From Rhodobacteraceae bacterium CCMM004 (GTDB lineage: Bacteria; Pseudomonadota; Alphaproteobacteria; Rhodobacterales; Rhodobacteraceae), in assembly GCA_004005435.1 (NCBI GenBank), contig RZWH01000001.1, positions 62,001 to 126,000 on the forward strand: a DNA stretch of 64,000 bases, read 5' to 3'. Below are positions 1 through 7,816 of the stretch, one piece after another (within the stretch, counting starts at the first letter, position 1; each line of letters starts with the position of its first letter). The translations under genes were made by a program, and so were the position numbers. The notes under the pieces were generated by a model. The model worked only from the letters and a program-made list of their open reading frames with translations. It did no database searches and was not told the origin of the DNA.

Positions 1-18
1 CCGCTGAGCTACGCCGGA
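1..18 (-). tRNA. tRNA, 5' end only (probably tRNA-Asn)
   Basis: Read on the minus strand, the first bases give an acceptor strand TCCGGCG, then TA and the D-stem GCTC followed by AGCGG, the usual start of a bacterial tRNA. The gene runs off the left edge, so the anticodon is not visible. A T at position 1 with this acceptor is most familiar from alphaproteobacterial tRNA-Asn, so the identity is inference only. Confidence 0.55.
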
Positions 19-77
19 ACACCGGAGCGCGATATAGCAAGGGGCCGGGGTGGCGTCCAGGGGCTGGAGCGGATTTT

Positions 78-989
78 TCAGGCGCGGCGCCAGATTGCCG
101 CCGGACTGGGATGGGGGGTGGCGCGGACACGGGATCTGGCTTCGAGATCAATGAGATGGGCCAGGACATTGCGCTCGGCCGCCGGCAGGAGGGCCGCGGC
201 GATGTCGGTGTAGATGCGGGCGGTCAGCGCCGCGGCGGTGGCTGGTGCCGGGGCGAGCGCGTCCAGGATCTGCACCTCCCGGGCACGGCGGTGGCGGACC
301 AGCCAGTCGAGCCGCTGGGCGGGGTCCTCCACCGGCGCGCCGTGGCCAGGGAGGAAGCGGCGGGCGCTGTGGCGGGCGAGCCGCGCGCAGGACTCCATGA
401 AATCGGTCAGGTCGCCGTCGGGGGGCGAGACCAGGGACGAGGCCCAGCCCATCACGTGGTCGCCGGTGAAGACGGTCTCGCCCAGGGCGAAACACATGTG
501 GTTGCCCATGTGCCCCGGCGTCCAGAGCGCGGTGAGGGTCCAGCCCTCTCCGGCCACTTCGGAGCCGTCGGCCAGGGTCGTGTCGGGGGCGAAGTCGGCG
601 TCGACCCCCTCGCCCCCCGCCAGCGCCGCCGCGCCGGCCAGCGCGATCATGCGGTCGGAGCGCCCGGCCCGCGCGTCGCCGAAGGCCAGGACCGGCGCAC
701 CCGTCGCCCGGGAGAGCGGGCGCGCCAGCGGGGCGTGGTCGCGGTGCGCGTGGGTGACTAGGATGTGGCTGACCCGCGCCCCGTCGAGCGCGGCCAGGAC
801 GGCGTCCAGGTGCGCCGGGTCGTCGGGGCCGGGGTCGATCACCGCCACGGACCCGCCCGTCCCGACGAGATAGGTGTTGGTGCCGTGGAGCGTCATCGGC
901 GAAGGGTTGGGCGCCAGCACCCGCCGCACCCCGCCGCCCAGATCCACGACCACGCCCGGCTGCGGCGACAATGCGCTTTCCTGTGCCAT
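78..989 (-). CDS. MBL-fold metallo-hydrolase (LACTB2-like)
   Basis: Predicted cytoplasmic zinc hydrolase of 303 residues. The metallo-beta-lactamase signature THAHRDHA lies near residue 80, followed by TPGHMGNH and FTGDHVMG, which supply the other metal ligands. The C-terminal part after LPGHGAPVEDP (RRHRRAREVQILDAL onward) fits the winged-helix tail of the LACTB2-like subfamily, whose members act as endoribonucleases or general hydrolases. The substrate cannot be told. It is divergent from the sensor kinase gene with only 23 bases between the two start codons, so the promoters must overlap the coding regions. Length is normal for the family. Confidence 0.88.
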   Translation of the reverse strand: MAQESALSPQPGVVVDLGGGVRRVLAPNPSPMTLHGTNTYLVGTGGSVAVIDPGPDDPAHLDAVLAALDGARVSHILVTHAHRDHAPLARPLSRATGAPVLAFGDARAGRSDRMIALAGAAALAGGEGVDADFAPDTTLADGSEVAGEGWTLTALWTPGHMGNHMCFALGETVFTGDHVMGWASSLVSPPDGDLTDFMESCARLARHSARRFLPGHGAPVEDPAQRLDWLVRHRRAREVQILDALAPAPATAAALTARIYTDIAAALLPAAERNVLAHLIDLEARSRVRATPHPSPAAIWRRA

Positions 990-1012
990 GCCCCTCGCCT
1001 ACCCTGCCGCTC

Positions 1013-2335
1013 ATGACGTTCGGCTGGCTCAAACGCTACGCGCCGCGCTCGCTCTACGGACGGGCGGCGTTGATCCTGCTGGTGCCGATCGTCACCATCC
1101 AGATTGTCGTCTCGGGCGTTTTCATTCAACGGCATTTCGAGGACGTGACCGAGCAGATGGCCTACAATATCGGGCTGGAGCTCGACCACATCCTGGCCCG
1201 GATCTCCGAGGCGCCGGACGCCGACGCCGCGGCGGACGCCATCGGCCCCCTGGCCGAGGCGCTGCAGATCGACGCGGCGCTGCCGGCACCGGCCGCGGTG
1301 CGGGGCGACCGGCGGCTGTTCTACGACCTGTCGGGGCGGCAGCTGATCTCCAGCCTGCGGCGGCGGATCGACGGCATCACAGGGATCGAGCTGGCCGAAG
1401 ACGACAACCGCGTCCACATGACCATCGAGACGGACAAGGGGCTGTTAGATCTGGGATTTTCGCGCTACCGGGTGTCGGCCTCGAATCCCCATCAGCTGTT
1501 GGTCATCAGCCTCTTCGTCAGCGTCGTGATGGCGACCGTGGCCTATCTCTTTCTCAAAAACCAGGTGCGGCCGATCGCCCGTCTGGCGCACGCGGCCGAG
1601 GCGTTCGGCAAGGGGCGGACCCTCCCCTATCACCCCTCGGGCGCCACCGAGGTTCGCGCGGCGGGCAGCGCATTTCTGGACATGCGCAACCGCATCGAGC
1701 GGCAGATCGAGAGTCGCACGCTGATGCTGTCGGGCGTCAGCCACGATCTGCGCACTCCGCTCACCCGGCTCAAGCTGGGGCTGTCGATGCTCGACCAGGA
1801 CGCGGACGTCGCCGCGCTGTTGCGCGACGTGGACGAGATGGAGCGGATGATGGACACGTTCCTGGACTTTGCCCGGTCGGGAGCGCTCGACGACCTCGAA
1901 GAGGTGGATCCGGCCGCACTGATGGCCGATATCGCCGCCAAAATGCAACGCGGCGGGGCGGACGTGACCCTGCGCCCGGCCGAAGGCACGGGCACCGCCA
2001 TGCTGCTCCCCATGGCCGTCGAACGGGCGTTGCAGAACCTGGTCGGCAACGCGGTGCGGCATGGGACGCGCGCCGAGCTGAGCGTCGCAATCTCCGAGCG
2101 GGCGGTGGTGCTGAGCGTCGAGGATGACGGCCCAGGCATCGCCAAGTCCGCGCGCGAGGACGCGACCAAGCCCTTCGTCCGCCTGGACACGGCGCGCAAC
2201 CAGGACCGCGGCGGCGGCGTCGGTTTGGGACTCGCCATCGCCACCGACATCGCGCGGCAGCACGGCGGCGCCCTGCGCTTGGGCGAGAGCGCGCGCCTGG
2301 GCGGGCTGAGGGCGGACCTGGTGCTGCCGCGCTAG
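1013..2335 (+). CDS. envZ: EnvZ-like sensor histidine kinase
   Basis: Inner-membrane histidine kinase of 440 residues. A first membrane helix spans about residues 17-38 (AALILLVPIVTIQIVVSGVF), a periplasmic loop follows, and a second helix lies near 160-180 before a HAMP domain (KNQVRPIARLAHAAEAFGKG). The H-box SGVSHDLRTPLTRLKLGL carries the phosphorylated His near 244; the N-box NLVGNAVRHG and the G-boxes DDGPGI and GVGLGLAIA form the ATPase domain. I chose ATG 1013 because an upstream in-frame ATG at 971 would overlap the divergent gene and adds a non-conserved leader. No response regulator gene lies beside it; its partner, probably an OmpR-type regulator, must be elsewhere. Confidence 0.87.
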   Translation: MTFGWLKRYAPRSLYGRAALILLVPIVTIQIVVSGVFIQRHFEDVTEQMAYNIGLELDHILARISEAPDADAAADAIGPLAEALQIDAALPAPAAVRGDRRLFYDLSGRQLISSLRRRIDGITGIELAEDDNRVHMTIETDKGLLDLGFSRYRVSASNPHQLLVISLFVSVVMATVAYLFLKNQVRPIARLAHAAEAFGKGRTLPYHPSGATEVRAAGSAFLDMRNRIERQIESRTLMLSGVSHDLRTPLTRLKLGLSMLDQDADVAALLRDVDEMERMMDTFLDFARSGALDDLEEVDPAALMADIAAKMQRGGADVTLRPAEGTGTAMLLPMAVERALQNLVGNAVRHGTRAELSVAISERAVVLSVEDDGPGIAKSAREDATKPFVRLDTARNQDRGGGVGLGLAIATDIARQHGGALRLGESARLGGLRADLVLPR

Positions 2336-2400
2336 CCCTGGCCGGTTTGCCCCCCGCCCGGGCCCGCGCTAGGCTCGGCGGGCACGGGAGGAGGCGGGCG

Positions 2401-2496
2401 ATGGCCAGCGGATGCGCGTCCCAGGCGGACATGACCGACGAGGCGGTGTCGATCGGCGACGTGGGCGACGGGCGCTCCAAGCGGCTTGGGACCTGA
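2401..2496 (+). CDS. Small ORF, 31 residues, unknown
   Basis: A short frame starting ATG (MASGCASQADM...) and ending TGA. It has a strong ribosome binding site, GGGAGGAGG at 2386-2394, with six bases before the ATG, better than those of many genes nearby. It lies downstream of the kinase gene on the same strand and ends 11 bases before the stop of the convergent HdeD-like gene. No family is recognised and no membrane segment or signal peptide is visible. It could be a small protein or a remnant; similarity searches in related genomes would decide. Confidence 0.3.
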   Translation: MASGCASQADMTDEAVSIGDVGDGRSKRLGT

Positions 2497-2507
2497 GGCG
2501 ACGGCGC

Positions 2508-3071
2508 TCAGCCGCGGCCGCTGCGCCCTGCCAGCGCCATCGCCACGGCGATGGCCCCGGCGAACAGCATCTCGATCCCAAAGAACAGGCCCAGCACCGT
2601 GAAGGACGCCTTGGGCAAGGTCAGAAAGATGACGATGGCCAGCGTCACAGACAACCCACCCGCGGTCAGGACCATCCAGCGGTTGCGCCCCGCCGGCATC
2701 TGGAACGACACCCACAACCTCAGCACGCCCAGCGCCAGAAAGAAGCTGGCGACCATCAGCGTCAGCGACACCAGGCCCGCCAGCGGGTTCACCAACAGCA
2801 GCACGCCGAACACCACCAGGAGGCCACCCAGCGCCGCACCGGTCAGCCGCGTGCCCGAGGTGCCGTCCTCGTTGCGCAGGGCCATCCAGGTCTGGATCGC
2901 CCCGCTGCCGATAAACGCGACCGCGACCACCAGTCCGACGGTCAGCGTCGCGGCGAACGGCTGCAACAGCGCCACGATCCCGCCCAGCAGGTAGAGCCCG
3001 CCGATGGCCAGCATCCAGCGCGAATTCAGTTTGGGAGGAGAGCCTTGCGGCTCTCCGGTTACTTCGGCCAT
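2508..3071 (-). CDS. HdeD/DUF308 family membrane protein
   Basis: Integral inner-membrane protein of about 187 residues with six hydrophobic segments arranged as paired helices (for example WMLAIGGLYLLGGIVALL, FFLALGVLRLWVSF and VLGLFFGIEMLFAGAIAVAM), the pattern of the DUF308/HdeD family. The Escherichia coli member is linked to acid resistance; the molecular role is unknown. I start at the ATG at 3071, which has GGAGG five bases upstream; an in-frame GTG at 3104 and ATG at 3083 are possible. The gene is convergent with the upstream kinase and divergent from the sigma factor gene. Confidence 0.8.
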   Translation of the reverse strand: MAEVTGEPQGSPPKLNSRWMLAIGGLYLLGGIVALLQPFAATLTVGLVVAVAFIGSGAIQTWMALRNEDGTSGTRLTGAALGGLLVVFGVLLLVNPLAGLVSLTLMVASFFLALGVLRLWVSFQMPAGRNRWMVLTAGGLSVTLAIVIFLTLPKASFTVLGLFFGIEMLFAGAIAVAMALAGRSGRG

Positions 3072-3243
3072 CCAGGCCTCCATCGCTCCAATCTGCGCTA
3101 TCACTCATGTAATGCCGCAACCGGGGGGAGCGTTCCGGCCGATCCCCTCCTCCACCTCCATCCCCTCCCCCCTCTTGCCGCGGCGGCGATTTTCTTCGCG
3201 ACGCGCCCAAGACCCGGGCGGCGGCGCGCGTCACACCTAGGAC

Positions 3244-3789
3244 ATGCGGATGAGCGTATCTGACGAGGTCCTGGCCCAGGCGGCCGCAGAGGGCGACGGC
3301 GACGCCTTCGCCGCCCTGCTGGCGCGCAATTACGACCGTCTGTTCCGGCTGTGCTGGCGGCTGACGGGCGCGCAGGCCGAAGCCGAGGATCTGACCCAGG
3401 ACATCTGCCTGGCGCTGCCGGTGCGGCTGCGGCGGTTCGACGGGCGGGCCCGGTTTTCGACCTGGCTCTACCGTGTTGCGGTCAACGCGGCCCACGACCG
3501 GCGCCGCCGCGCCGCCGCCCACGCCCGTGCCGCCGAAGGCTGGGGCGAGGTCGAAGTGGCGCGGGCGGCGGCGGCGGTGGAGGCGGCGGCGGCGCAGGAC
3601 TGGCTGACCCAGGCGATGCGCCGCCTGCCCGAGGCCCTGCGCGACACGCTCGCGCTGGTCCTCGACGACGAGATGACCCAGGCCGAGGCGGCGGAGGTCC
3701 TGGGGCTGAGCCCCGGCACCGTGGCCTGGCGGATGAGCGAAGCGCGTCGGCTCTTGCGAGACGGCGCAGAGAGCGAGGAAAGCCCGTGA
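3244..3789 (+). CDS. ECF-type RNA polymerase sigma factor
   Basis: Sigma-70 family protein of 181 residues. Region 2 (DAFAALLARNYDRLFRLCWR through EAEDLTQDICL) binds core polymerase and the -10 element; region 4 (LPEALRDTLALVLDDEMTQAEA with a helix-turn-helix ending LSPGTVAWRMSEARRLL) reads the -35 element. Regions 1 and 3 are absent, as in ECF factors. The internal linker is Ala-rich. An in-frame ATG two codons downstream (3250) is an alternative start. The stop codon overlaps the GTG of the next gene in GTGA, so the two are translationally coupled, which suggests that the next protein controls this sigma factor. Confidence 0.92.
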   Translation: MRMSVSDEVLAQAAAEGDGDAFAALLARNYDRLFRLCWRLTGAQAEAEDLTQDICLALPVRLRRFDGRARFSTWLYRVAVNAAHDRRRRAAAHARAAEGWGEVEVARAAAAVEAAAAQDWLTQAMRRLPEALRDTLALVLDDEMTQAEAAEVLGLSPGTVAWRMSEARRLLRDGAESEESP

Positions 3790-5729
3790 GCAGCGACGAT
3801 CCCTTGGACCATCTGTCCCGGGCCCTGCGCGACGCCGCGCCGGACCCCGACCCGCAGCGCCGCGCGGCGACCTTGGCGCAGGCGCAGGAAAATTTTGCCC
3901 GCGCCCAAGCTGCGGGCGCCGGGATGCGTCCCATATCCGACCGCCGCCCGTGGCGCGCGGCGACGATGAGAGGAGTGAAACGCATGACGAGCCTATTGAC
4001 GACGCGCGGCGGCCTGGCCGCGACCACGGCGCTGGTGGCCGCGGGGCTGGTCCTGACCCTGCCCGACCTGCGCACTGCGGTGCTGCCCGGCGGCGACGCG
4101 GTGATGACGACCGAAACGCAGGAGAATGCCCTGCGCCCCAAGCTGGAGCGGTCCGTCGCCGAGGAGGCGGTCATGGACGCCGAGGCGCCGATGGCGCTCC
4201 CCGCCCCGCCGCCGTCCGCGTCCCTGACCCGGCTGGCCGACCATTCCGACACCGCGGGTGCTCCGTCCGGCAGCGTGCAGTTCTTCCCGCCCAGCCCCGC
4301 CGAGCCGCCCGCCGTCGCGATGCCCGAGAGCGACACCGAGGTCTTTGCCAACGCCGACACCAATCCGCTGCGGATCGCCGCCGAGGCCCCGATATCCACC
4401 TTCTCGGTGGACGTGGACACCGCGAGCTACGGCGTGGTGCGCGCGTCCCTCGCGGCGGGGCGCCTGCCGCCGTCCGAGGCCGTGCGGGTCGAGGAGATGG
4501 TGAACTACTTTCCCTACGCCTATGCTCCGCCCGCGCCCGGCGAGGGGCCCTTTGCCGCCCACGTCGCGCTGGCCGAGACGCCGTGGAACCCCGACACGCT
4601 CCTGCTCAGGATCGCGCTCCAGGGCGAGATGCCCGCGGTGGAGGATCGTCCGCCCCTCAACCTGGTGTTCCTGATCGACACCTCCGGCTCGATGCAGGAT
4701 CCGGCCAAGCTGCCGCTCCTGAAACAGGCGTTCCGCATGATGCTGCCCGAGTTGCGGCCCGAGGACGAGGTGGCCATCGTTACCTATGCCGGCAGCGCCG
4801 GTGAGGTCCTGTCCCCCACCCCGGCGGGCGACCGGCGCACCATTCTGGCCGCGCTCGACCGGCTGGAGGCCGGCGGCAGCACGGCGGGCCAGGCCGGGTT
4901 GATCCAGGCCTACGCCACGGCCGAGGCGATGGCCGAGAACGGCGAGGTGGGGCGCGTCCTCCTGGCCACCGACGGCGACTTCAACGTCGGGCTGAGCGAT
5001 CCCGGGGCGCTGGAGGACTTCATCGCGGACAAGCGCGACAGCGGCGTCTATCTGTCTGTCCTGGGCTTTGGCCGCGGCAATCTCGACGACGCGACGATGC
5101 AGGCCCTGGCGCAGAGCGGCAATGGGCTGGCGGCCTATATCGACACCGCGGCCGAGGCACGCAAGGTGCTGGTGGACCAACTGACCGGCGCGCTCTTTGC
5201 CATCGCTGAGGACGTGAAGGTCCAGGTGGAGTTCAACCCCGCCCAGGTCGCCGAATACCGGCTGATCGGCTACGAGACGCGGGCGCTGCGCCGCGAGGAC
5301 TTCAACAACGACCGGGTGGACGCGGGCGAGATCGGCGCGGGCCACAGCGTCACCGCGCTCTACGAGGTGGTGCCGGTGGGCTCGCCCGCGCGGTTGACCG
5401 AGCCGTTGCGCTTCGGGGCGGACGACAGGGCGGGTCCGGCCGAGGGCCCCCTTGCCCTGGTCCGCCTGCGGCACAAGGCGCCGCGCGGCGCCGAGAGCAG
5501 CTTGCGCGAGATCGAGGTCGCGCCCGATCCTGCCCCCGCCGACGCCGAGTTCCGCTTTGCCGCCGCCATTGCCGGATGGGGGCAGATCCTGCGCGGCGGC
5601 GAGTACGTGGGCGACTGGACGGTCGCCGACGCCGCGGACCTGGCGCGGGGCGCGTTGGGCGACGATCCCTTCGGCTATCGCCGCGAGGCTATCACCCTGA
5701 TGCAGCTCTCCGAGAGCCTGGAGCGCTAG
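3786..5729 (+). CDS. VWA-domain protein (YfbK type) with an N-terminal anti-sigma-like tail
   Basis: Protein of 647 residues. The first 70 or so residues are charged and predicted cytoplasmic (DPLDHLSRALRDAAPDPDPQ). A single membrane helix follows (GGLAATTALVAAGLVLTL), then a Pro/Ala-rich linker, a YfbK N-terminal region with STFSVDVDTASYGVVR, a VWA domain with the metal-binding MIDAS motif DTSGSM at about residue 298, and a C-terminal YfbK-type domain ending in LMQLSESLER. I chose GTG 3786 because it overlaps the sigma factor stop (GTGA). The coupling and the topology (cytoplasmic tail, helix, outside sensor) suggest it is the membrane anti-sigma factor for that sigma. That role is inference; the VWA architecture is clear. 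Confidence 0.86.
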   Translation: MSSDDPLDHLSRALRDAAPDPDPQRRAATLAQAQENFARAQAAGAGMRPISDRRPWRAATMRGVKRMTSLLTTRGGLAATTALVAAGLVLTLPDLRTAVLPGGDAVMTTETQENALRPKLERSVAEEAVMDAEAPMALPAPPPSASLTRLADHSDTAGAPSGSVQFFPPSPAEPPAVAMPESDTEVFANADTNPLRIAAEAPISTFSVDVDTASYGVVRASLAAGRLPPSEAVRVEEMVNYFPYAYAPPAPGEGPFAAHVALAETPWNPDTLLLRIALQGEMPAVEDRPPLNLVFLIDTSGSMQDPAKLPLLKQAFRMMLPELRPEDEVAIVTYAGSAGEVLSPTPAGDRRTILAALDRLEAGGSTAGQAGLIQAYATAEAMAENGEVGRVLLATDGDFNVGLSDPGALEDFIADKRDSGVYLSVLGFGRGNLDDATMQALAQSGNGLAAYIDTAAEARKVLVDQLTGALFAIAEDVKVQVEFNPAQVAEYRLIGYETRALRREDFNNDRVDAGEIGAGHSVTALYEVVPVGSPARLTEPLRFGADDRAGPAEGPLALVRLRHKAPRGAESSLREIEVAPDPAPADAEFRFAAAIAGWGQILRGGEYVGDWTVADAADLARGALGDDPFGYRREAITLMQLSESLER

Positions 5730-5742
5730 GCCCCTGCAGACG

Positions 5743-5768
5743 AAAAGGGCGTGCCGGTCGGCACGCCC
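5743..5768 (-). terminator. Rho-independent terminator for the Hsp20 gene
   Basis: A perfect 9-bp stem (GGGCGTGCC at 5747-5755 with GGCACGCCC at 5760-5768) and a 4-base loop. The A-run at 5743-5746 reads as TTTT after the hairpin on the minus strand, so it terminates the hsp20 transcript. It may also slow transcripts arriving from the VWA gene on the other strand. Confidence 0.85.
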
Positions 5769-5796
5769 TCGGGTCGTCGGTGGGGAACGCGGGGCC

Positions 5797-6261
5797 TCAG
5801 GCGGCCTGGTTCTCGACCGCCTTGGTCTCGACCGTCTCGCCCTTGGCGATCTCGATGCGCCGCGGCTTCAGCGCCTCGGGCACCTCGCGCACCAGGTCGA
5901 TATGGAGCATCCCGTCCACATGGGTCGCGCCGGTCGCGCGCACATGATCGGCCAGGTGGAACCGGCGCTCGAAGGCGCGGGTGGCGATGCCGCGGTGGAG
6001 ATACTTGCGCTCCCGGTCGTCCTCGGCCTTCTTCGCCGACACGATCAGGGCGTTCTCCCGCAGCTCGATCGACAGTTCGCTCTCGGCGAACCCGGCGACG
6101 GCGATGGAGATCCGCCAGCCATCCTCGGCGGTCTTTTCGATGTTGTAGGGGGGATAGGTCTGGGCACCGACATTGTCCGACAGGACCCGGTCCATCAGGT
6201 CGGCCATCTGATCGAAGCCGACAGTGGCACGGTAGAGCGGTGCAAGGTCAAACGTACGCAT
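5797..6261 (-). CDS. Hsp20/alpha-crystallin small heat shock protein
   Basis: Holdase chaperone of 154 residues, similar in length to IbpA/IbpB. The alpha-crystallin domain runs from about residue 35 to 135: YPPYNIEKTAEDGWRISIAV begins the beta sandwich, followed by FAESELSIELREN, and then HRGIATRAFERRFHLADHV, the region with the conserved R-x-F-x-R-x-F pattern typical of the IbpA group. The start at 6261 has GGAGG a suitable distance upstream. The gene is alone, with its own terminator. No ROSE-type RNA thermometer or obvious heat-shock promoter was recognisable upstream by eye. Confidence 0.93.
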   Translation of the reverse strand: MRTFDLAPLYRATVGFDQMADLMDRVLSDNVGAQTYPPYNIEKTAEDGWRISIAVAGFAESELSIELRENALIVSAKKAEDDRERKYLHRGIATRAFERRFHLADHVRATGATHVDGMLHIDLVREVPEALKPRRIEIAKGETVETKAVENQAA

Positions 6262-6416
6262 TGCGAGGTCATCCTCCGTTGAGCGATACCAATGTGTCGC
6301 CTTCCCATGGGGGACAGGCGGTTTCGTCACCCGGACCCGCGTTCGGCGCCCGGTGACGCTGAGGTAGGAAGCGATCCGCGGCGGTTCAAGACCCCCGCAG
6401 ACCGGAGGTGCCCGCG

Positions 6417-7481
6417 ATGGCGCGAGCATCGATCCGGGCCGGAACACCGGCCGACGCCGCCATCCTGCCGAAGGTGCAGCGCGCGGCGATCCTGGCCCTG
6501 GGACCGGCCGCTGACTGCGTGAAGGACCGCCTGAGTTGGGCGCAAGGTCTAATGCAGCAGACCCGCCGCGCCGCGATGTCCGCGGGCGGGCGCCATGGGG
6601 TGGCGGAGGCGGGGAACGGGATCGTCGGCGTCTGCTCGGTCGCGGCAGACGAGGTCGTCGGCCTCTACGTCGCGCCCCGCGCCATCCGCCGCGGGGTCCG
6701 GTGGGCGCTCCTGCACTGGGCGGAAGACGACATCGCGGGCGCGGGCCACGCGGGCGTGCGCCTGACCGCGGCCCTGTCGGCGGTCGCGTTCTATCGGGCG
6801 GCCGGGTATCGCCTGGCGGTGCGGCGGCCCTGGACCACCCGGGACGGCCGGACCATCGCCGTCTGCGACATGGCGCGGCCACTGGCGATGCCGGACCGCC
6901 GAGCGCCGCCGCTCAAGGGCGCAGGAACTTGGCCCCGCCGCGGGCCTTTGCGGCGTCGTTGGACAGGCGCAAGACCTGGGGCTTCGTCCGGTGGAACACA
7001 CCGTCCCCCGCGGCGATCAGCGCCCGCATCTCGCCCAGGGACCAGCCCAGAGCTGTCCCCACCGACACCTTGGTGCCGTCCATCTGGGCCTTGGCCGACA
7101 CCACCGAGACGACCTGCGGTTCGGGTCCCGCCAGGTCCAGGATCGGCGCCCCCGACGACCCGAAATCGACGTCGCAGGACAGGATCAGAGCGCCCTGTTG
7201 GTGGCCCAGGACGTGGCACACCTCCTGCAGCGCGGGGCGCTCGGCCCGGTCGTGGGCGTAGGAGACCACGGCGACCTCGGCCCCCGCCCGCGGCTCGGGC
7301 GCAGTGTGGAACGGCGCCACCTCGGCCGCGGCGATGGGGCGGTCCAGTTCGAGCAGAGCCAGGTCGTGGGTCATCCGCGTCGGCTCGTCCCCCGCGGGGT
7401 CGTAGTCGGGATGGACCACCGCCCGGCGGATGCCGCGATAGGCTTCGGCTCGGCCGTCGCGCCATCCGGCGAGAAAGGTGA
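6417..7481 (+). CDS. GNAT-family acetyltransferase with no stop after its domain
   Basis: The N-terminal 160 residues look like an acetyl-CoA-dependent N-acetyltransferase: SIRAGTPADAAILPKVQRAA at the start, VGLYVAPRAIRRGVRWALLH as the acetyl-CoA binding loop, and LTAALSAVAFYRAAGYRLA near the end. ATG 6417 has GGAGG at 6404-6408, eight bases upstream. The domain ends near 6890, but the frame stays open to 7481, running antisense through more than half of the convergent protease gene. That tail (Arg/Pro-rich) looks like non-coding translation. Either the natural stop was lost by mutation or a base error in this region hides it; the enzyme part itself appears intact. Confidence 0.55.
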   Translation: MARASIRAGTPADAAILPKVQRAAILALGPAADCVKDRLSWAQGLMQQTRRAAMSAGGRHGVAEAGNGIVGVCSVAADEVVGLYVAPRAIRRGVRWALLHWAEDDIAGAGHAGVRLTAALSAVAFYRAAGYRLAVRRPWTTRDGRTIAVCDMARPLAMPDRRAPPLKGAGTWPRRGPLRRRWTGARPGASSGGTHRPPRRSAPASRPGTSPELSPPTPWCRPSGPWPTPPRRPAVRVPPGPGSAPPTTRNRRRRTGSERPVGGPGRGTPPAARGARPGRGRRRPRRPRPPPAARAQCGTAPPRPRRWGGPVRAEPGRGSSASARPPRGRSRDGPPPGGCRDRLRLGRRAIRRER

Positions 7482-7749
7482 TGCGGTCCGTCGCGATGCG
7501 GTCGCCCTGGCGGTCATAGAGGCAATGGGCGGCGGTCAGCACCAGCCGCGCGTCGATCAGCGTGCCGGTGCAAAAGCTCTTGCCGAAATCGAGCCGCCCG
7601 ACCGCCCCCCAGCCGCGGCTGTCGTCGGCCGTCGCGAGGCTCTTCAACCCCGACGCGCCGAAGGCCCGCGCGGCGCCGTCGGCGGCCGCGGCTCCCGCCG
7701 TCAGCGACAGGCCCACCGCCGCCACCCATCCCAGCATCGCTCGCACCAT
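6913..7749 (-). CDS. Secreted trypsin-like serine protease
   Basis: Exported peptidase of the S1 family, 278 residues. An N-terminal signal peptide (LGWVAAVGLSLTAGAAAADG) is followed by a chymotrypsin-fold domain with all three catalytic motifs: VLTAAHC (His), THDLALLELD (Asp) and VDFGSSGAPILDL (Ser, with a GSSGAP form of the usual GDSGGP). A disulfide-compatible pair of cysteines is present (SFCTG and AAHC). Proteases of this V8/trypsin-like type are common as single genes in Rhodobacterales; the substrate is unknown. It is convergent with the GNAT gene, whose frame runs into it. Confidence 0.88.
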   Translation of the reverse strand: MVRAMLGWVAAVGLSLTAGAAAADGAARAFGASGLKSLATADDSRGWGAVGRLDFGKSFCTGTLIDARLVLTAAHCLYDRQGDRIATDRITFLAGWRDGRAEAYRGIRRAVVHPDYDPAGDEPTRMTHDLALLELDRPIAAAEVAPFHTAPEPRAGAEVAVVSYAHDRAERPALQEVCHVLGHQQGALILSCDVDFGSSGAPILDLAGPEPQVVSVVSAKAQMDGTKVSVGTALGWSLGEMRALIAAGDGVFHRTKPQVLRLSNDAAKARGGAKFLRP

Positions 7750-7816
7750 CTCGGTCGCCTCCCGTCCCGGTCTTGGGGAAGGCTAGGCGCGGGCTGCGGC
7801 GACAGTGCGGCCCGGG

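Noticed and set aside
971-1012. Upstream ATG for the EnvZ-like kinase
   Set aside because: Would overlap the divergent hydrolase start and adds a Pro-rich leader unlike the family; ATG 1013 gives the usual N-terminus.
6262-6403. ROSE-type RNA thermometer upstream of hsp20
   Set aside because: The ribosome binding site is present but no pairing U-rich strand with the ROSE pattern was seen by eye.
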